Notes under the pieces: model-generated
Databases searched by the model: none
What the model was told of the DNA's origin: nothing
What the model saw: only the letters and a program-made list of their open reading frames with translations
Made by a program: the position numbers and the translations under genes
In this document: positions 17,756 through 27,027 of the stretch, piece after piece
Numbering within the stretch: position 1 is the first letter of the stretch
Layout: the number at the start of each line of letters is the position of its first letter
NCBI RefSeq assembly: GCF_018449635.1
Contig: NZ_JAAVUV010000013.1
Location: 62,001-126,000 of the forward strand
Origin: Caballeronia sp. dw_276
Lineage (GTDB): Bacteria > Pseudomonadota > Gammaproteobacteria > Burkholderiales > Burkholderiaceae
Direction: 5' to 3'
Length of the DNA stretch: 64,000 nucleotides

Positions 17756-18634
17756 ATGAAAACAGGTCATATCGAAGGATTCGAATCGCGCCGGTGTCCC
17801 GGTCATGGTGTCACGATCGATTCGCTCGTTGGCGGTTCAGGTCCACCACTTCTTTTGTTGCATGGCGCGCCACAGACACGGGTCTGCTGGAGTGCGGTCG
17901 CCCCGGTGCTCGCGGAACATTTCACGGTGGTCGTACCCGACCTTCGCGGATATGGCCGAAGTGACAAACCGCGCGGCGGCGGCGATCACTCGGCCTACTC
18001 GAAGCGCGAGTTGGCATTAGACCAGATAGCGACAATGGACGCCCTTGGATTCGGGCGCTTAAGCGTGGCCGGACACGATCGCGGAGGACGGGTCGCTTAT
18101 CGTCTCGCGTTGGACCACCCAGACCGTATCGATCGGCTTGCGGTGCTGGATATCGTACCGACGAGCGATGCCATGGCCGCATTCGATCAACATTCGGCAC
18201 TGCGCTTTTGGCACTGGGCATTTCAGGCACTCGACGAGCCATTTCCGGAGCGCATGATCGGCAACGATCCTGCTTACTACGTCGAGACCATGTTGAGCGC
18301 ACATGCATCCAAAGGCTTTCAATTCGACCCGTCGAACGTGGCAGACTATCTGATGAGTATCAGCGACCCTGCCGCGGTTCACGCCATGTGCGAAGACTAT
18401 CGGGCAGCATGGACCATTGACCGCGAGGTGGATGAATCAGAATTGGGCGTTCGAACCATTGAGGCGCCTGTCCTCGTTCTTTGGGGACAAGAGACGCCAG
18501 CGGCGAATTCACCATTGGAAAAGTGGCGCCGATGGGCGAAGGTAGTAGATGGCCACGCCATCAAATGCGGGCATTTCGTTCCTGAAGAGGCACCCATGGA
18601 AACTGCGACAAGCCTTCTACGATTTTTCTCCTGA
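17756..18634 (+). CDS. Fluoroacetate/haloacetate dehalogenase-like alpha/beta hydrolase
   Basis: A 292-residue protein carrying the residue set known from fluoroacetate dehalogenases. The nucleophile Asp 108 lies in GHDRGGR, with both carboxylate-binding Arg (109 and 112). The acid is Asp 132 (VLDIVPT), with His 153-Trp 154 (FWHWAF) and Tyr 215 (CEDYRAA) for the halide site, and catalytic His 273 (CGHFVPEEAP). Spacing matches the well-studied Rhodopseudomonas enzyme within two to seven residues, from memory of that sequence. The enzyme would hydrolyse a 2-haloacid such as fluoroacetate or chloroacetate to glycolate. It is the only hydrolase in the island with this complete set. Confidence 0.84.
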   Translation: MKTGHIEGFESRRCPGHGVTIDSLVGGSGPPLLLLHGAPQTRVCWSAVAPVLAEHFTVVVPDLRGYGRSDKPRGGGDHSAYSKRELALDQIATMDALGFGRLSVAGHDRGGRVAYRLALDHPDRIDRLAVLDIVPTSDAMAAFDQHSALRFWHWAFQALDEPFPERMIGNDPAYYVETMLSAHASKGFQFDPSNVADYLMSISDPAAVHAMCEDYRAAWTIDREVDESELGVRTIEAPVLVLWGQETPAANSPLEKWRRWAKVVDGHAIKCGHFVPEEAPMETATSLLRFFS

Positions 18635-18746
18635 CGACCCGTTACCATCCGACCAACTCGCGGCGGTGTGACAGCTGGCGTCCACTTCTCCCGGCCGAAC
18701 TCAGTCTACTTGCAGGCATATCTCGATGGGCTCGCTTGTATTTAAC

Positions 18747-18758
18747 GACTGTTCGGTC
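18747..18758 (+). promoter_or_regulatory. Candidate TetR operator, copy 1
   Basis: GACTGTTCGGTC, an imperfect palindrome 12 bases upstream of the TetR start at 18771. A near-identical copy (GACTGTTTGGTC) lies at 19429-19440 ahead of the EamA gene. A regulator binding both would control itself and the exporter. Confidence 0.5.
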
Positions 18759-18770
18759 TATATTCTAGAC

Positions 18771-19385
18771 ATGAAACAGCAATCCTCACTGCGGATGCCG
18801 CGTGGCCGCCCCCGAGAGTTCGATACGGAGGCGGCTGTCGAGCGCGCCATGGCCGTCTTCTGGTCCTCCGGTTATCACGGTACATCACTTCCTGATCTGC
18901 TTGAGGCGACGAACCTCTCGCGCGGAAGCCTTTATGCAGCCTTTGGCGACAAACATGGGCTGTTCCTGCGCGCGCTCGATCGTTATATTGACGATGCTCT
19001 TACGCGGCTCGATACCGAACTCGATCCAACAAAAAATGCCTTAGCTGGTCTACGAGCCTGTTTGGCTGGTTATGTCGATCGCACGAGCGGCGTTGCAGGC
19101 AAGCGCGGCTGCTTGGTGGCTGCGACGGCCATGGAATTGGCCGCTCACGACACCGAGGTAGAGCAGCGCATCCGACGGTTCTTCAGGACGATGGAGACGC
19201 GCCTGACCGAGGCGCTGACGCGTGCGCAGGCAGCCGGCGAGCTGGCCGACGGTGTGGTGCCCGCGACCGGCGCCCGCTTGTTGCTCTGCCTGCTTGAGGG
19301 CATGCGGGTTGTTGGCAAGACGGCCCCTGACCGCACCGTGTCGCAAGCTGCGGTCAAAACCCTCATCGACCGAATTGCCAAGTAA
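18771..19385 (+). CDS. TetR/AcrR-family transcriptional regulator
   Basis: A 204-residue protein with an N-terminal TetR helix-turn-helix: GRPREFDTEAAVERAMAVFW, then SLPDLLEATNLSRGSLYAAFGDKHGLFLRAL. The C-terminal ligand domain includes the conserved GKRGCLVAATAMELAAHD. The start at 18771 is preferred because the upstream in-frame extension would run through the candidate operator. The protein probably represses itself and the EamA transporter 70 bases downstream, which share a promoter motif. Confidence 0.88.
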   Translation: MKQQSSLRMPRGRPREFDTEAAVERAMAVFWSSGYHGTSLPDLLEATNLSRGSLYAAFGDKHGLFLRALDRYIDDALTRLDTELDPTKNALAGLRACLAGYVDRTSGVAGKRGCLVAATAMELAAHDTEVEQRIRRFFRTMETRLTEALTRAQAAGELADGVVPATGARLLLCLLEGMRVVGKTAPDRTVSQAAVKTLIDRIAK

Positions 19386-19428
19386 AACATAAGTTGATCA
19401 GACCATCAATCAAGAACGTCCATTTATG

Positions 19429-19440
19429 GACTGTTTGGTC
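19429..19440 (+). promoter_or_regulatory. Candidate TetR operator, copy 2
   Basis: GACTGTTTGGTC, differing by one base from 18747-18758. It lies 15 bases before the EamA start at 19456. Its position argues against the upstream in-frame ATG at 19426 being the translation start. Confidence 0.5.
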
Positions 19441-19455
19441 GCGAAAGGAACTCTG

Positions 19456-20367
19456 ATGTCCCAGCTTCAAATCGCCTGCGCAGTGCTCGTCTCACTATTT
19501 TGGGGGCTACAGTTCGTCGTCGTCAAAATTGGCCTAACGGCGTTTCCCCCACTGTTCTTCGTTGGTCTGCGCTTCGCCGCGGTCGCGGCGATTCTGCTGC
19601 CGTTTGTCGGTCGGCCAACCCGGCGCGAAATCGGACCGATGATCGCCATCTCGGTCTTTTTCGGCGGCCTGAACTTCGCGCTCTTTTTCGTCGGGCTCGG
19701 GCAAGGACTCGCGAGCGTATCGTCTGTCGCCAACCAGCTTTCGACACCCTTTACCATTCTCCTCGCTTGGCCATTTCTCGGTGAACGGCCTTCAACGTGC
19801 GTGGTCGTTGGCGTGGCTCTGGCATTCGCGGGCGTGGCGCTGACCGTGGCGGAACCAAGTGCCTCGGTGGAGATCGTGCCGACCCTGCTGGTGATCGGCG
19901 CCGGCTTCGCCTTGGCGGTTGGGAGCGTCCTCACTAAACGATATGGTCCGTTCGAACCGCTAAAACTCATGGCCTGGATGTCGCTATTTACGGTTCCGCA
20001 GGTTATGGCGACTTCCTACTTTATCGAGCACGGTCAACTTGCGTCGCTCCATGCGGCCAGCCTGTCGGCTTGGTTGGCCTTCGCCTACACCGTCTTGTTC
20101 GGCGCGGTCGCCGGTTGGGGCCTGTGGTTCTGGTTAATTGCCTGGTGCTCGATGACGCGGGTGGCGCCCTTCGCGCTGTTGCAAATCGTCTTCGCAGTCG
20201 CCGCCGGGGTAGCCTTCCTGCACGAACCTCTGACGCTAACGCTCATTGCAGGAGCCGTCATTTGCATCGTTGGTGTAGTCATCACCCAAAGCCGATCTTT
20301 CGCCCGGCATAGCGCGCCGACGGCACCTCGCGTACCGGTCGAGCCAATCCAAGGAGAATGCCTGTGA
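19456..20367 (+). CDS. EamA/DMT-family transporter
   Basis: A 303-residue inner-membrane protein with about ten hydrophobic helices in two EamA repeats (LVSLFWGLQFVVVKIGL at the start; later VAFLHEPLTLTLIAGAVICI). The family exports amino acids or small metabolites, or in some cases takes up substrates. The start at 19456 follows AAAGGA with good spacing. Regulation by the adjacent TetR protein is suggested by the shared operator motif. The last bases overlap the start of the next hydrolase, so transport and hydrolysis are coupled. Confidence 0.86.
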   Translation: MSQLQIACAVLVSLFWGLQFVVVKIGLTAFPPLFFVGLRFAAVAAILLPFVGRPTRREIGPMIAISVFFGGLNFALFFVGLGQGLASVSSVANQLSTPFTILLAWPFLGERPSTCVVVGVALAFAGVALTVAEPSASVEIVPTLLVIGAGFALAVGSVLTKRYGPFEPLKLMAWMSLFTVPQVMATSYFIEHGQLASLHAASLSAWLAFAYTVLFGAVAGWGLWFWLIAWCSMTRVAPFALLQIVFAVAAGVAFLHEPLTLTLIAGAVICIVGVVITQSRSFARHSAPTAPRVPVEPIQGECL

Positions 20368-21245
20368 ACCCAGAAACGATTGTTTACGAGTCGCTGCGTA
20401 TAGGCGATATGCGATTTGCTTATCACCGCGCAGGCCACGGGGGCGTGCCAATTGTCCTGCTGCACGGCTGGCCACAAACATCATGGGCTTGGCGCCACGT
20501 GACACCGCTCCTCAGCCCGATGTGCGATGTCATTGTCCCCGACCTGCCGGGCTTCGGCTATTCGTCGAAGCCAGAGGGAGGGTTCGACAAGAAGACGATC
20601 GCCCGCCGTCTCAGGGATTTCGTGCAGGCGCTCGGCCTGTCCCGCATTGCGCTCGTCGGCCATGATCTGGGTGGACACGTAGCCTATGCCTATGCTGCCC
20701 AATGGCCCGAAGAAGTCAGCCACCTCGTCTTCATCGAAAGCAGTCTGCCCAGTTTCGGTCAGGAAGAAGCAATGGACGTCTCGAAGGGCGGAAGCTGGCA
20801 CTTTGGCTTCAACATGGCCGGCGATATATCTGAAGCGCTGGTGCGGGGCCGGGAATACCTCTTCGTTGACCATTTCATGCGGCGCGAAACGGTCGGTCTC
20901 TTCGATCCCAATTCGGTGAGTCCAGCCGACATCGAACACTATGCCTCTTCGCTCGCACGACCTGGCGCGTTGCGGTCTTCTTTCAGCTACTACCGCACCT
21001 TGCCGATCGACCGAAATGACAACCACGCATGGGGGCAAACTCCGCTTGCCATGCCAGTTCTCGCGGTCGGCGCTGCGGGGGGATACGACGGGGCATCGGC
21101 GCACACAATTCGCCGCGTGGCGAGCGATGTCCAAGATGTGCGGATTGAGCGCTGCGGACATTATCCGGCCGAAGAACGCCCGGCGGAACTGGTGACCGCG
21201 ATCCGAGAATTTCTCGCTAAGCCGGACGCCGCAGCGTCTGCATAA
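20364..21245 (+). CDS. Alpha/beta hydrolase, Asp nucleophile (paralogue of 15986-16858)
   Basis: A 293-residue protein with VLLHGWPQTSWAW, VPDLPGFGYSSKP, nucleophile elbow GHDLGGH (Asp 101), cap sequence GGSWHFGFNMAGD, and catalytic His in CGHYPAEERP. Most of its length matches the gene at 15986 residue by residue. GTG 20364 is chosen because AAGGAG at 20351-20356 lies 7 bases upstream; the ATG at 20358 would be only 1 base from it. The start overlaps the EamA stop (GTGA). Function as for the paralogue: hydrolysis of an epoxide or carbon-halogen bond is plausible, substrate unknown. Confidence 0.86.
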   Translation: MNPETIVYESLRIGDMRFAYHRAGHGGVPIVLLHGWPQTSWAWRHVTPLLSPMCDVIVPDLPGFGYSSKPEGGFDKKTIARRLRDFVQALGLSRIALVGHDLGGHVAYAYAAQWPEEVSHLVFIESSLPSFGQEEAMDVSKGGSWHFGFNMAGDISEALVRGREYLFVDHFMRRETVGLFDPNSVSPADIEHYASSLARPGALRSSFSYYRTLPIDRNDNHAWGQTPLAMPVLAVGAAGGYDGASAHTIRRVASDVQDVRIERCGHYPAEERPAELVTAIREFLAKPDAAASA

Positions 21246-21287
21246 CGCGCGGAAAAAACAATCAAGGAAAAATTGAAAGGGAACACT

Positions 21288-22139
21288 ATGAACTTAAATC
21301 TCGATGGATTTCGACACCGCATGGTGCGCGTGGGTGATGTCAACATTCATGCGGTAATCGGCGGCGAAGGCCTACCGCTCGTTCTCTTGCATGGATTTCC
21401 GCAGACTTGGTGGGAATGGCGGAAGATGATGCCATTACTCGCCGAGCGGCACACCGTGGTCGCTGTGGATCTGCGTGGCGCTGGTCACTCGGACAGCCCT
21501 CAAGGTGGTTATGACAAGGCGAGCCTTGCCGTGGACGTTCACGGCGTGATGGAAGCCCTCGGCTTCAAACGCTATGCCGTCTGCGGTCACGACATTGGGG
21601 CTATGACTGCCCTCGCGCTTGCCTGTACGCATCGCGAAGCTGTCACCCATCTCGCGATCTTGGACGCGTCTATGCCGGGTTGGAGTCAGTTTGAAGCCAA
21701 CTTCGCCGACCCGAGAGTGTGGCATTTCGGGTTCCACATGAAGCGAGACCTGCCGGAGCGCCTGCTCTTCGGCCGCGAGTACGACTACGTCTCCACCTTT
21801 ATCTTTGATAGGGCTTTCGACCATGGCGCGCACACGGTCGAGGATTCGGAGGTGTTCGCCCTAGCCCTTGCGCAGCCGGGGAACACCCGCGGCGGCCTCG
21901 AGTGGTATCGCGCTTTCCCAACCGATCATGCAAACGGTCTCGCGTGGAAAAGGCAACCCTTGACGATGCCAGTCCTTGCTTTGGGAGGAGAACACAATTA
22001 CGGGTCGAGAATGGTCTGGATGCTTGAAGAGTTCGCCACAGACGTTTCCGGCGGAAGCATCGCCGATTGCGCCCACTGGCTGCCCGAAGAACGTCCGACG
22101 GAGACGGCGGAGGCGGTGTTGGCGTTTCTAGCCGACTGA
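21288..22139 (+). CDS. Alpha/beta hydrolase, Asp nucleophile (paralogue of 16880-17722)
   Basis: A 283-residue protein with LLHGFPQTWWEW, VDLRGAGHSD, nucleophile elbow GHDIGAM (Asp 102), cap pattern RVWHFGFHMKRDLPERLLFG and GREYDYVSTF, and catalytic His in CAHWLPEERP. It is highly similar to 16880-17722 and follows the same type of partner gene. AAAGGGA precedes the ATG at 21288; an in-frame TTG at 21273 is less likely. Confidence 0.86.
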   Translation: MNLNLDGFRHRMVRVGDVNIHAVIGGEGLPLVLLHGFPQTWWEWRKMMPLLAERHTVVAVDLRGAGHSDSPQGGYDKASLAVDVHGVMEALGFKRYAVCGHDIGAMTALALACTHREAVTHLAILDASMPGWSQFEANFADPRVWHFGFHMKRDLPERLLFGREYDYVSTFIFDRAFDHGAHTVEDSEVFALALAQPGNTRGGLEWYRAFPTDHANGLAWKRQPLTMPVLALGGEHNYGSRMVWMLEEFATDVSGGSIADCAHWLPEERPTETAEAVLAFLAD

Positions 22140-22202
22140 TGCGTCAAAACAGACATCCGCGGCTGATGCCGCGCATTCTTTTAAAAGAAAGGACAACACA
22201 TC

Positions 22203-22910
22203 ATGGCAAAGTTCGTTTTAGTACACGGGGCGTTTCAGGGCGGCTGGGTCTATGCTCGGGTCGCGCGCTTGCTTCGCGAAGCAGGGCATGAGGTCTACAC
22301 GCCAACTTTGACTGGGCTCGGTGAGCGCTCCCATCTGGAGGATCGTGCGATCAATTTGGATACGCACATTCAGGACATCGCAAGTGTCTTCAAGCACGAA
22401 GATATCTCCGATGCCATCCTCTGCGGCCATTCCTACGGAGGTATGGTCATCACAGGCGTCGCCGGCGAAATCGGCGAGCGCATTCGTACGCTCGTCTATA
22501 TCGACGCTTATGCACCCGCTGACGGGCAGTCGCTGCTGGATATCACAGGGGGGGAGACGGCCCTGGCTTTTCTGGAACAAGCGAGAAGCAGCAACGGCAT
22601 GATTCCCCCTATTCCCGCCGCCATATTCAACGTGAACGAGGATGATGCCGCCTGGGTCGACACGATGTCGGTGGCACAGCCACTGGCGACCTTTGTTCAA
22701 GGCGTGCGGACCGGCGTGGAATCGAACTCCGTGGCAAACCGCACATACATCTTCGCGAGCGCGAACGGGGGCGATTGGTTCGTCTCGACTCATGCACGAC
22801 TAAAAGACCATCCGCAGTGGAAAGTGCATAACATCGCGTGTGGGCACAGCATCATGCTCGACCGTCCACAGGAATTAGCCTCGCTACTGCTGGAAGAAGC
22901 CGCTAGTTGA
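22203..22910 (+). CDS. Alpha/beta hydrolase, Ser nucleophile (hydroxynitrile lyase/methyl-esterase-like)
   Basis: A 235-residue protein of a different subgroup. The chain begins almost directly with FVLVHGAFQGGWVY, followed by TPTLTGLGERSHL, nucleophile elbow GHSYGGM with Ser 77, and catalytic His about residue 215 in CGHSIMLDRP. The compact layout resembles plant-type methyl esterases and hydroxynitrile lyases and their bacterial homologues, so ester hydrolysis is the best guess. AAAGGA is a few bases upstream. It closes the EamA-hydrolase-hydrolase run. Confidence 0.85.
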   Translation: MAKFVLVHGAFQGGWVYARVARLLREAGHEVYTPTLTGLGERSHLEDRAINLDTHIQDIASVFKHEDISDAILCGHSYGGMVITGVAGEIGERIRTLVYIDAYAPADGQSLLDITGGETALAFLEQARSSNGMIPPIPAAIFNVNEDDAAWVDTMSVAQPLATFVQGVRTGVESNSVANRTYIFASANGGDWFVSTHARLKDHPQWKVHNIACGHSIMLDRPQELASLLLEEAAS

Positions 22911-23835
22911 GAACAAGAACCGCTGGTTGGACTTTACAACCTGAAATGAGCGCAGTGCTCGTCTTAGCAACCAAGCCGTCACCCGGCGGCGGTAACGTCT
23001 GTTACCGATCTAGCCTAAGCCGGTGGACCGCGCGATTCGGAATATCGGCTTGGGTACGTCTAATCCATACGCCCAAGGCGTTCGCTTGAGCCGTCAAGAC
23101 GGGTTTTATGATTGCCATTTCGGCTGAAACATTCCTAACCAGCCCGGTCAGACGATAGGGCCATGTCTTGATGCGAGTCCGATAACGGAAGATTTGGATG
23201 CGGGCGAAATGATCACCGGACAGCGCTCTAATTGCACCTAAGGCGCGGGGGGAACGTCCAATGCTCCGCCTCTGGAGGTGACGCTGTCATGTCTCACTAC
23301 GAAAGCCCCGGAGCCATGGGCGAGGTCCGACCTCCACGATAGATGTGATCGCTGGCAGCAATTCCGTCCTTGCGACGTCAAGCCGTATTCCACAGACGGC
23401 GGCGATTTCGACGTCACACTGTGCCTGATCAAAGCGCCACTCCTCATGTTCCCGCAATCTGCGGATTTGAACCTGCGTGGTGCTAGTGCTAATCGAAGTA
23501 ACGCGGCGCACATCCGAGAACCCACACGGACCATCACTTGCAGATGCGCTGCGACGGCCTCTTATGTTGAGTAGACGCGCGCGTCGCGCGCACGACAAAC
23601 ACTGCACTAAAAAGGCCAGTAATAGCAATTTCCCCCCCTTCGAAGGGCCTGCGTTGAAGGTTGACGCCAACGCAGCACTGACAAGCCGCACATCATCGGC
23701 ACCTCAGCCGCTCCTATTATCAAAAATATAGATAACACTCATCGATCGGACTTCATGGACGTTGCTCGAAAATTCTCGAATACTTAAATAACCCGGTGAA
23801 TATCAAGCCGGCTAAAAACAAGAGGGAGACATATC
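22911..23835. other. 0.9 kb without a convincing gene
   Basis: Between the esterase-like gene and the next MFS gene. Several frames are open for up to 130 codons on both strands, but none shows a domain, hydrophobic pattern or start signal. They overlap each other in the way expected of GC-rich non-coding DNA. The last 100 bases are more AT-rich and probably hold the promoter of the MFS gene. Confidence 0.5.
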
Positions 23836-25230
23836 GTGCAGACCGATTCACCGGTAAGCGTCGAAAGGTTCATCGATTCTCAACCGCTTTCGAGGTTTCA
23901 GAAGCGCATTCTGGTTCTTTGTTTTCTTATTGTGGCTGTCGACGGCTTTGACACCTCGGGAATCGGTTTCATCGCCCCCGCTATACGTGCCGATTGGCAT
24001 CTAGCAGCCGCGGCGCTAGCGCCTCTCTTTGGCGCGGGGCTATTTGGCTTGACCACCGGCGCGCTGTTGTTCGGACCGTTGGCAGATCGCTACGGCCGAA
24101 AAAAAATCCTGATCGCGGCCATTTCTGTGTTTGGACTCGCGAGTCTTGCAGCTGCCGCCTCGCCGAGCCTTGGGATACTGATCGCGTTGCGCTTCCTGAC
24201 CGGAGTCGGTCTCGGCGGTGCAATGCCAAACGCCATCACCTTGTCGCGGGAATATTCGCCAGCTTCACGTGGCTCTAGCCTCGTAACGCTGATGTTTTGC
24301 GGCTTCACCATCGGCGGTGCGCTGGGCGGTCTCGTCAGCGCACAATTTGTGAGCACGATTGGCTGGCGGGGCGTACTTGCCGTAGGCGGCATCGCGCCGC
24401 TCGCGTTGGTCCCGCTGCTGGCCTTCGCGTTGCCGGAGTCGCTGGGGTTTCTTCTCCTTCGCGGAACGCCGCAAGACACCGTGGTCGCCGAGGCGATATC
24501 GACGCGCATTTTGCCCAAAGGCGCACCGCGCGTGTCACTTCGCTCAGAAGAAAAAGGACTTCGCCAAAAGTCCTCTGCTCAAGCCTTGTTTGCGCCTCGA
24601 ATGGCGCCCATTACCTTACTTCTGTGGACAACGTTTTTTATGATTCTTCTGATCGTGTACCTGCTGACGAGCTGGATGCCCCTGCTACTTGCGGCTGCGG
24701 GAGTGTCGCTCAAGCAGGCGTCATTGATGACGATGATGTATCAGGTCGGTGCCACGATCGGTGGAGTCTGGTTGGGTCGACGCATGGATCGTTCAAATCC
24801 GCAACGCGTGCTCGCGCTCGCTTTCCTGGTGGCCACGGGCCTGTTCGTTATCTGCGCGTTCTCGGTAAGCTCGAAGGCCATCATTGTAACGACCATCCTC
24901 GGAATCGGCTTCTGCATCGGTGGCGGCACGATCGGCGGCTACGTGCTATCCGGAAGCTATTATCCGACCAGCAGCCGAGCCACCGGAGTGGCTTGGGCAA
25001 ATGCGGCGGGCCGCGTGGGCGCTGTGCTCGGCTCAATGCTCGGCGGCGCACTGATCGGTTACGGTGTCACTTTCGAAACGTTTCTTCTTTCGCTCGCCGT
25101 TCCTGGTGTGATCGCCACGCTGTCCATGCTTGGTCTCGAACGACTGCGCCGCGAGCAAACATCGTTGGAGCCGCTCACTGTTCAACCAGCCGGAACGAAT
25201 AATGCGCACTCGCCGCGCAATGGCGTTTAA
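23836..25230 (+). CDS. MFS transporter, AAHS type
   Basis: A 464-residue carrier with the pattern VDGFDTSGIGFIAPAI in helix 1 and FGPLADRYGRKK after helix 2. It starts at GTG 23836, with GAGGGAG 8 bases upstream. It is the third AAHS-type carrier in the window. Its 3' end overlaps the end of the convergent LysR gene by a few bases, so no terminator separates them. Probably an organic or aromatic acid:H+ symporter. Confidence 0.87.
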   Translation: MQTDSPVSVERFIDSQPLSRFQKRILVLCFLIVAVDGFDTSGIGFIAPAIRADWHLAAAALAPLFGAGLFGLTTGALLFGPLADRYGRKKILIAAISVFGLASLAAAASPSLGILIALRFLTGVGLGGAMPNAITLSREYSPASRGSSLVTLMFCGFTIGGALGGLVSAQFVSTIGWRGVLAVGGIAPLALVPLLAFALPESLGFLLLRGTPQDTVVAEAISTRILPKGAPRVSLRSEEKGLRQKSSAQALFAPRMAPITLLLWTTFFMILLIVYLLTSWMPLLLAAAGVSLKQASLMTMMYQVGATIGGVWLGRRMDRSNPQRVLALAFLVATGLFVICAFSVSSKAIIVTTILGIGFCIGGGTIGGYVLSGSYYPTSSRATGVAWANAAGRVGAVLGSMLGGALIGYGVTFETFLLSLAVPGVIATLSMLGLERLRREQTSLEPLTVQPAGTNNAHSPRNGV

Positions 25231-26135
25231 AGGGCCGGCGGTGTTTCCACGAAGACGTCCGTGACGACCGAGCGCAACCAACAATGCCCTGCGTCGTGAT
25301 GATTCCGCGGGTGCCAGTGTTGCTTTACCGCATACGCGGCCAGATCGAAGGGCAATGCGAACGAACGAATCGACTTTTCCGCAAGCATGAGCGCCGCAAG
25401 TCGCGACGGAATCATGGCGATGAGATCCGTGCGCGCGACGATCTCGGCGACACCAAGATAACTCGGTACTTCCAGCATAACATTTCGGTTGAGCTGTTTT
25501 TCACGCAATACCCGATTGAGATTCGAGTGTCCCGTTCCGGACGGCGTAACGGAAACATGTCCTTCGGCAAGAAAATCCTGAACACTCGGTTGATCGCTAA
25601 GTCTCGGGTGATCCACCGCCACGATGCCGACGTAGTTTTCATCCATGATTTTCTGTTGATAAAAGCCGTCGTGGAGCTGGGGCATGAAACCGATCGCGAG
25701 TTCAACGGCTCCTGTTTGCAGCATGCGGACTGTTTCATCGGCAATGTGGCTGATCGCAAGTCGAACTCCGGGCGCGACGGACCGTAATCGATTGAGCAAC
25801 CGGGGGAGCATCACGTTTTGAGCAATGTCAGTAAGCGCCACTCTGAAATTGCGGTCGGCATCGACGGGGCTAAAAAGCGCCTGGTATCTGGATACGGCGT
25901 CGAAGGACGCGAGCAAATCTAAAACCTGTTCATACAGGTCTACTGCAAACGGAGTGGGTTCCATTCCATGGGAGTATCGAACGAAGAGCGGGTCGCGGTA
26001 ATGCTCGCGCAATTTAGCTAGATTGAAGGAAATGGTCGGCTGAGATAGCCCGAGATTCACCGCAGTTTGCGAGACGCTGCTGGTTCTATAGGTCTCCGCA
26101 AATATCGCAAGCAGTTTGAAGTCAATTTCTGCCAT
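25227..26135 (-). CDS. LysR-family transcriptional regulator
   Basis: A 302-residue LysR protein. The DNA-binding region is DFKLLAIFAETYRTSSVSQT, then AVNLGLSQPTISFNLAKLRE and FVRYSHGMEPTPFA, in the style of the NodD/NahR subgroup. An effector-binding domain follows. The start at 26135 is chosen because the upstream in-frame extension from 26168 would nearly fill the 68-base divergent gap to the SDR gene. By the usual LysR arrangement it probably controls that SDR/hydrolase operon, and perhaps the convergent MFS gene. Confidence 0.88.
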   Translation of the reverse strand: MAEIDFKLLAIFAETYRTSSVSQTAVNLGLSQPTISFNLAKLREHYRDPLFVRYSHGMEPTPFAVDLYEQVLDLLASFDAVSRYQALFSPVDADRNFRVALTDIAQNVMLPRLLNRLRSVAPGVRLAISHIADETVRMLQTGAVELAIGFMPQLHDGFYQQKIMDENYVGIVAVDHPRLSDQPSVQDFLAEGHVSVTPSGTGHSNLNRVLREKQLNRNVMLEVPSYLGVAEIVARTDLIAMIPSRLAALMLAEKSIRSFALPFDLAAYAVKQHWHPRNHHDAGHCWLRSVVTDVFVETPPAL

Positions 26136-26203
26136 TTTCTGTCCGATGAAAGTATGGATCCCCTGCATACCACAATTATTAATCTTGAAACTAAGGAAAC
26201 GCT

Positions 26204-26977
26204 ATGAATACGAACCCGCCAATTGCGATGGTCACAGGCGGTCGGCGTGGCATTGGGCGAGCAATCGTCTGGCATCTTGCAGACCAGGGCTTCGACATCG
26301 TCATCAACGACCTTAGCGACGATGACAATCTACGGGAGACCATCGGCGGGGTCGAGCGTCGAGGGCGTAGATGGGCGCTCGCCTTGGGGGATATCGCTGA
26401 CCTGAACGGGCAGGACGACCTTGTTGAGAGAGCGTGGTCTGCTTTTGGGCGCATCGATACCCTGGTCAACAACGCTGGTGTGTCGGTATTGTCGCGTGGC
26501 GATCTGCTCGACGTTTCCGTCGAAAGCTACGACCGAAACTTGGACATCAACCTTCGCGGGCCGTTCTTCCTTACACAACGGATTGCACGCCGCATGCTGG
26601 ATGCGGGCGACTCCTCCTACTATCGCTCCATCATCTGCGTGTCCTCCGTAAATGCCGAAACGGTTAGCCTCAACCGCGGCGAGTATTGCATTTCCAAAAC
26701 CGGCGTCTCGATGATGGTCAAGCTATTTGCGACGCGTCTCGGCGCGCACAGTATCGGCGTTCACGAGATTCGGCCCGGCATCATCCGGACCGATATGACG
26801 ACAGTGTCGGCAGCCAACTTCGATGAGCGCATTCGCGAAGGCCTGACGCCGATCTGCCGTTGGGGTGAACCCGATGATATAGGTTGCGCAGTCGCCACAC
26901 TCGCCGTTGGGACGTTCTCCTTCTCTACCGGAAGCGCCTTCGAACTAGACGCCGGCATGCACCTCAACCGCTTTTAA
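26204..26977 (+). CDS. Short-chain dehydrogenase/reductase (SDR)
   Basis: A 257-residue classical SDR with the cofactor loop VTGGRRGIGRA, NNAG at the fourth strand, the catalytic Ser in CVSSVNAE and the YxxxK pair in EYCISKTG. It would reduce or oxidise a hydroxyl/keto group with NAD(P). AAGGAAA precedes the start. It is the first gene of a three-gene operon with two hydrolases, divergent from the LysR gene that probably controls it. Confidence 0.89.
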   Translation: MNTNPPIAMVTGGRRGIGRAIVWHLADQGFDIVINDLSDDDNLRETIGGVERRGRRWALALGDIADLNGQDDLVERAWSAFGRIDTLVNNAGVSVLSRGDLLDVSVESYDRNLDINLRGPFFLTQRIARRMLDAGDSSYYRSIICVSSVNAETVSLNRGEYCISKTGVSMMVKLFATRLGAHSIGVHEIRPGIIRTDMTTVSAANFDERIREGLTPICRWGEPDDIGCAVATLAVGTFSFSTGSAFELDAGMHLNRF

Positions 26978-27027
26978 TGAGCCTTGATAGTTCGCCTGGG
27001 CGTGAAATTAAAAGGAGGAATGTACCA

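Noticed and set aside
18726..18770. In-frame upstream start for the TetR gene at 18726
   Set aside because: The extension would run through the promoter and the operator-like palindrome; the ATG at 18771 gives the normal N-terminus for the family.
23238..23731. Overlapping open frames between the esterase-like and MFS genes
   Set aside because: No domain, no hydrophobic pattern and no start signals; opposite-strand frames overlap almost completely.
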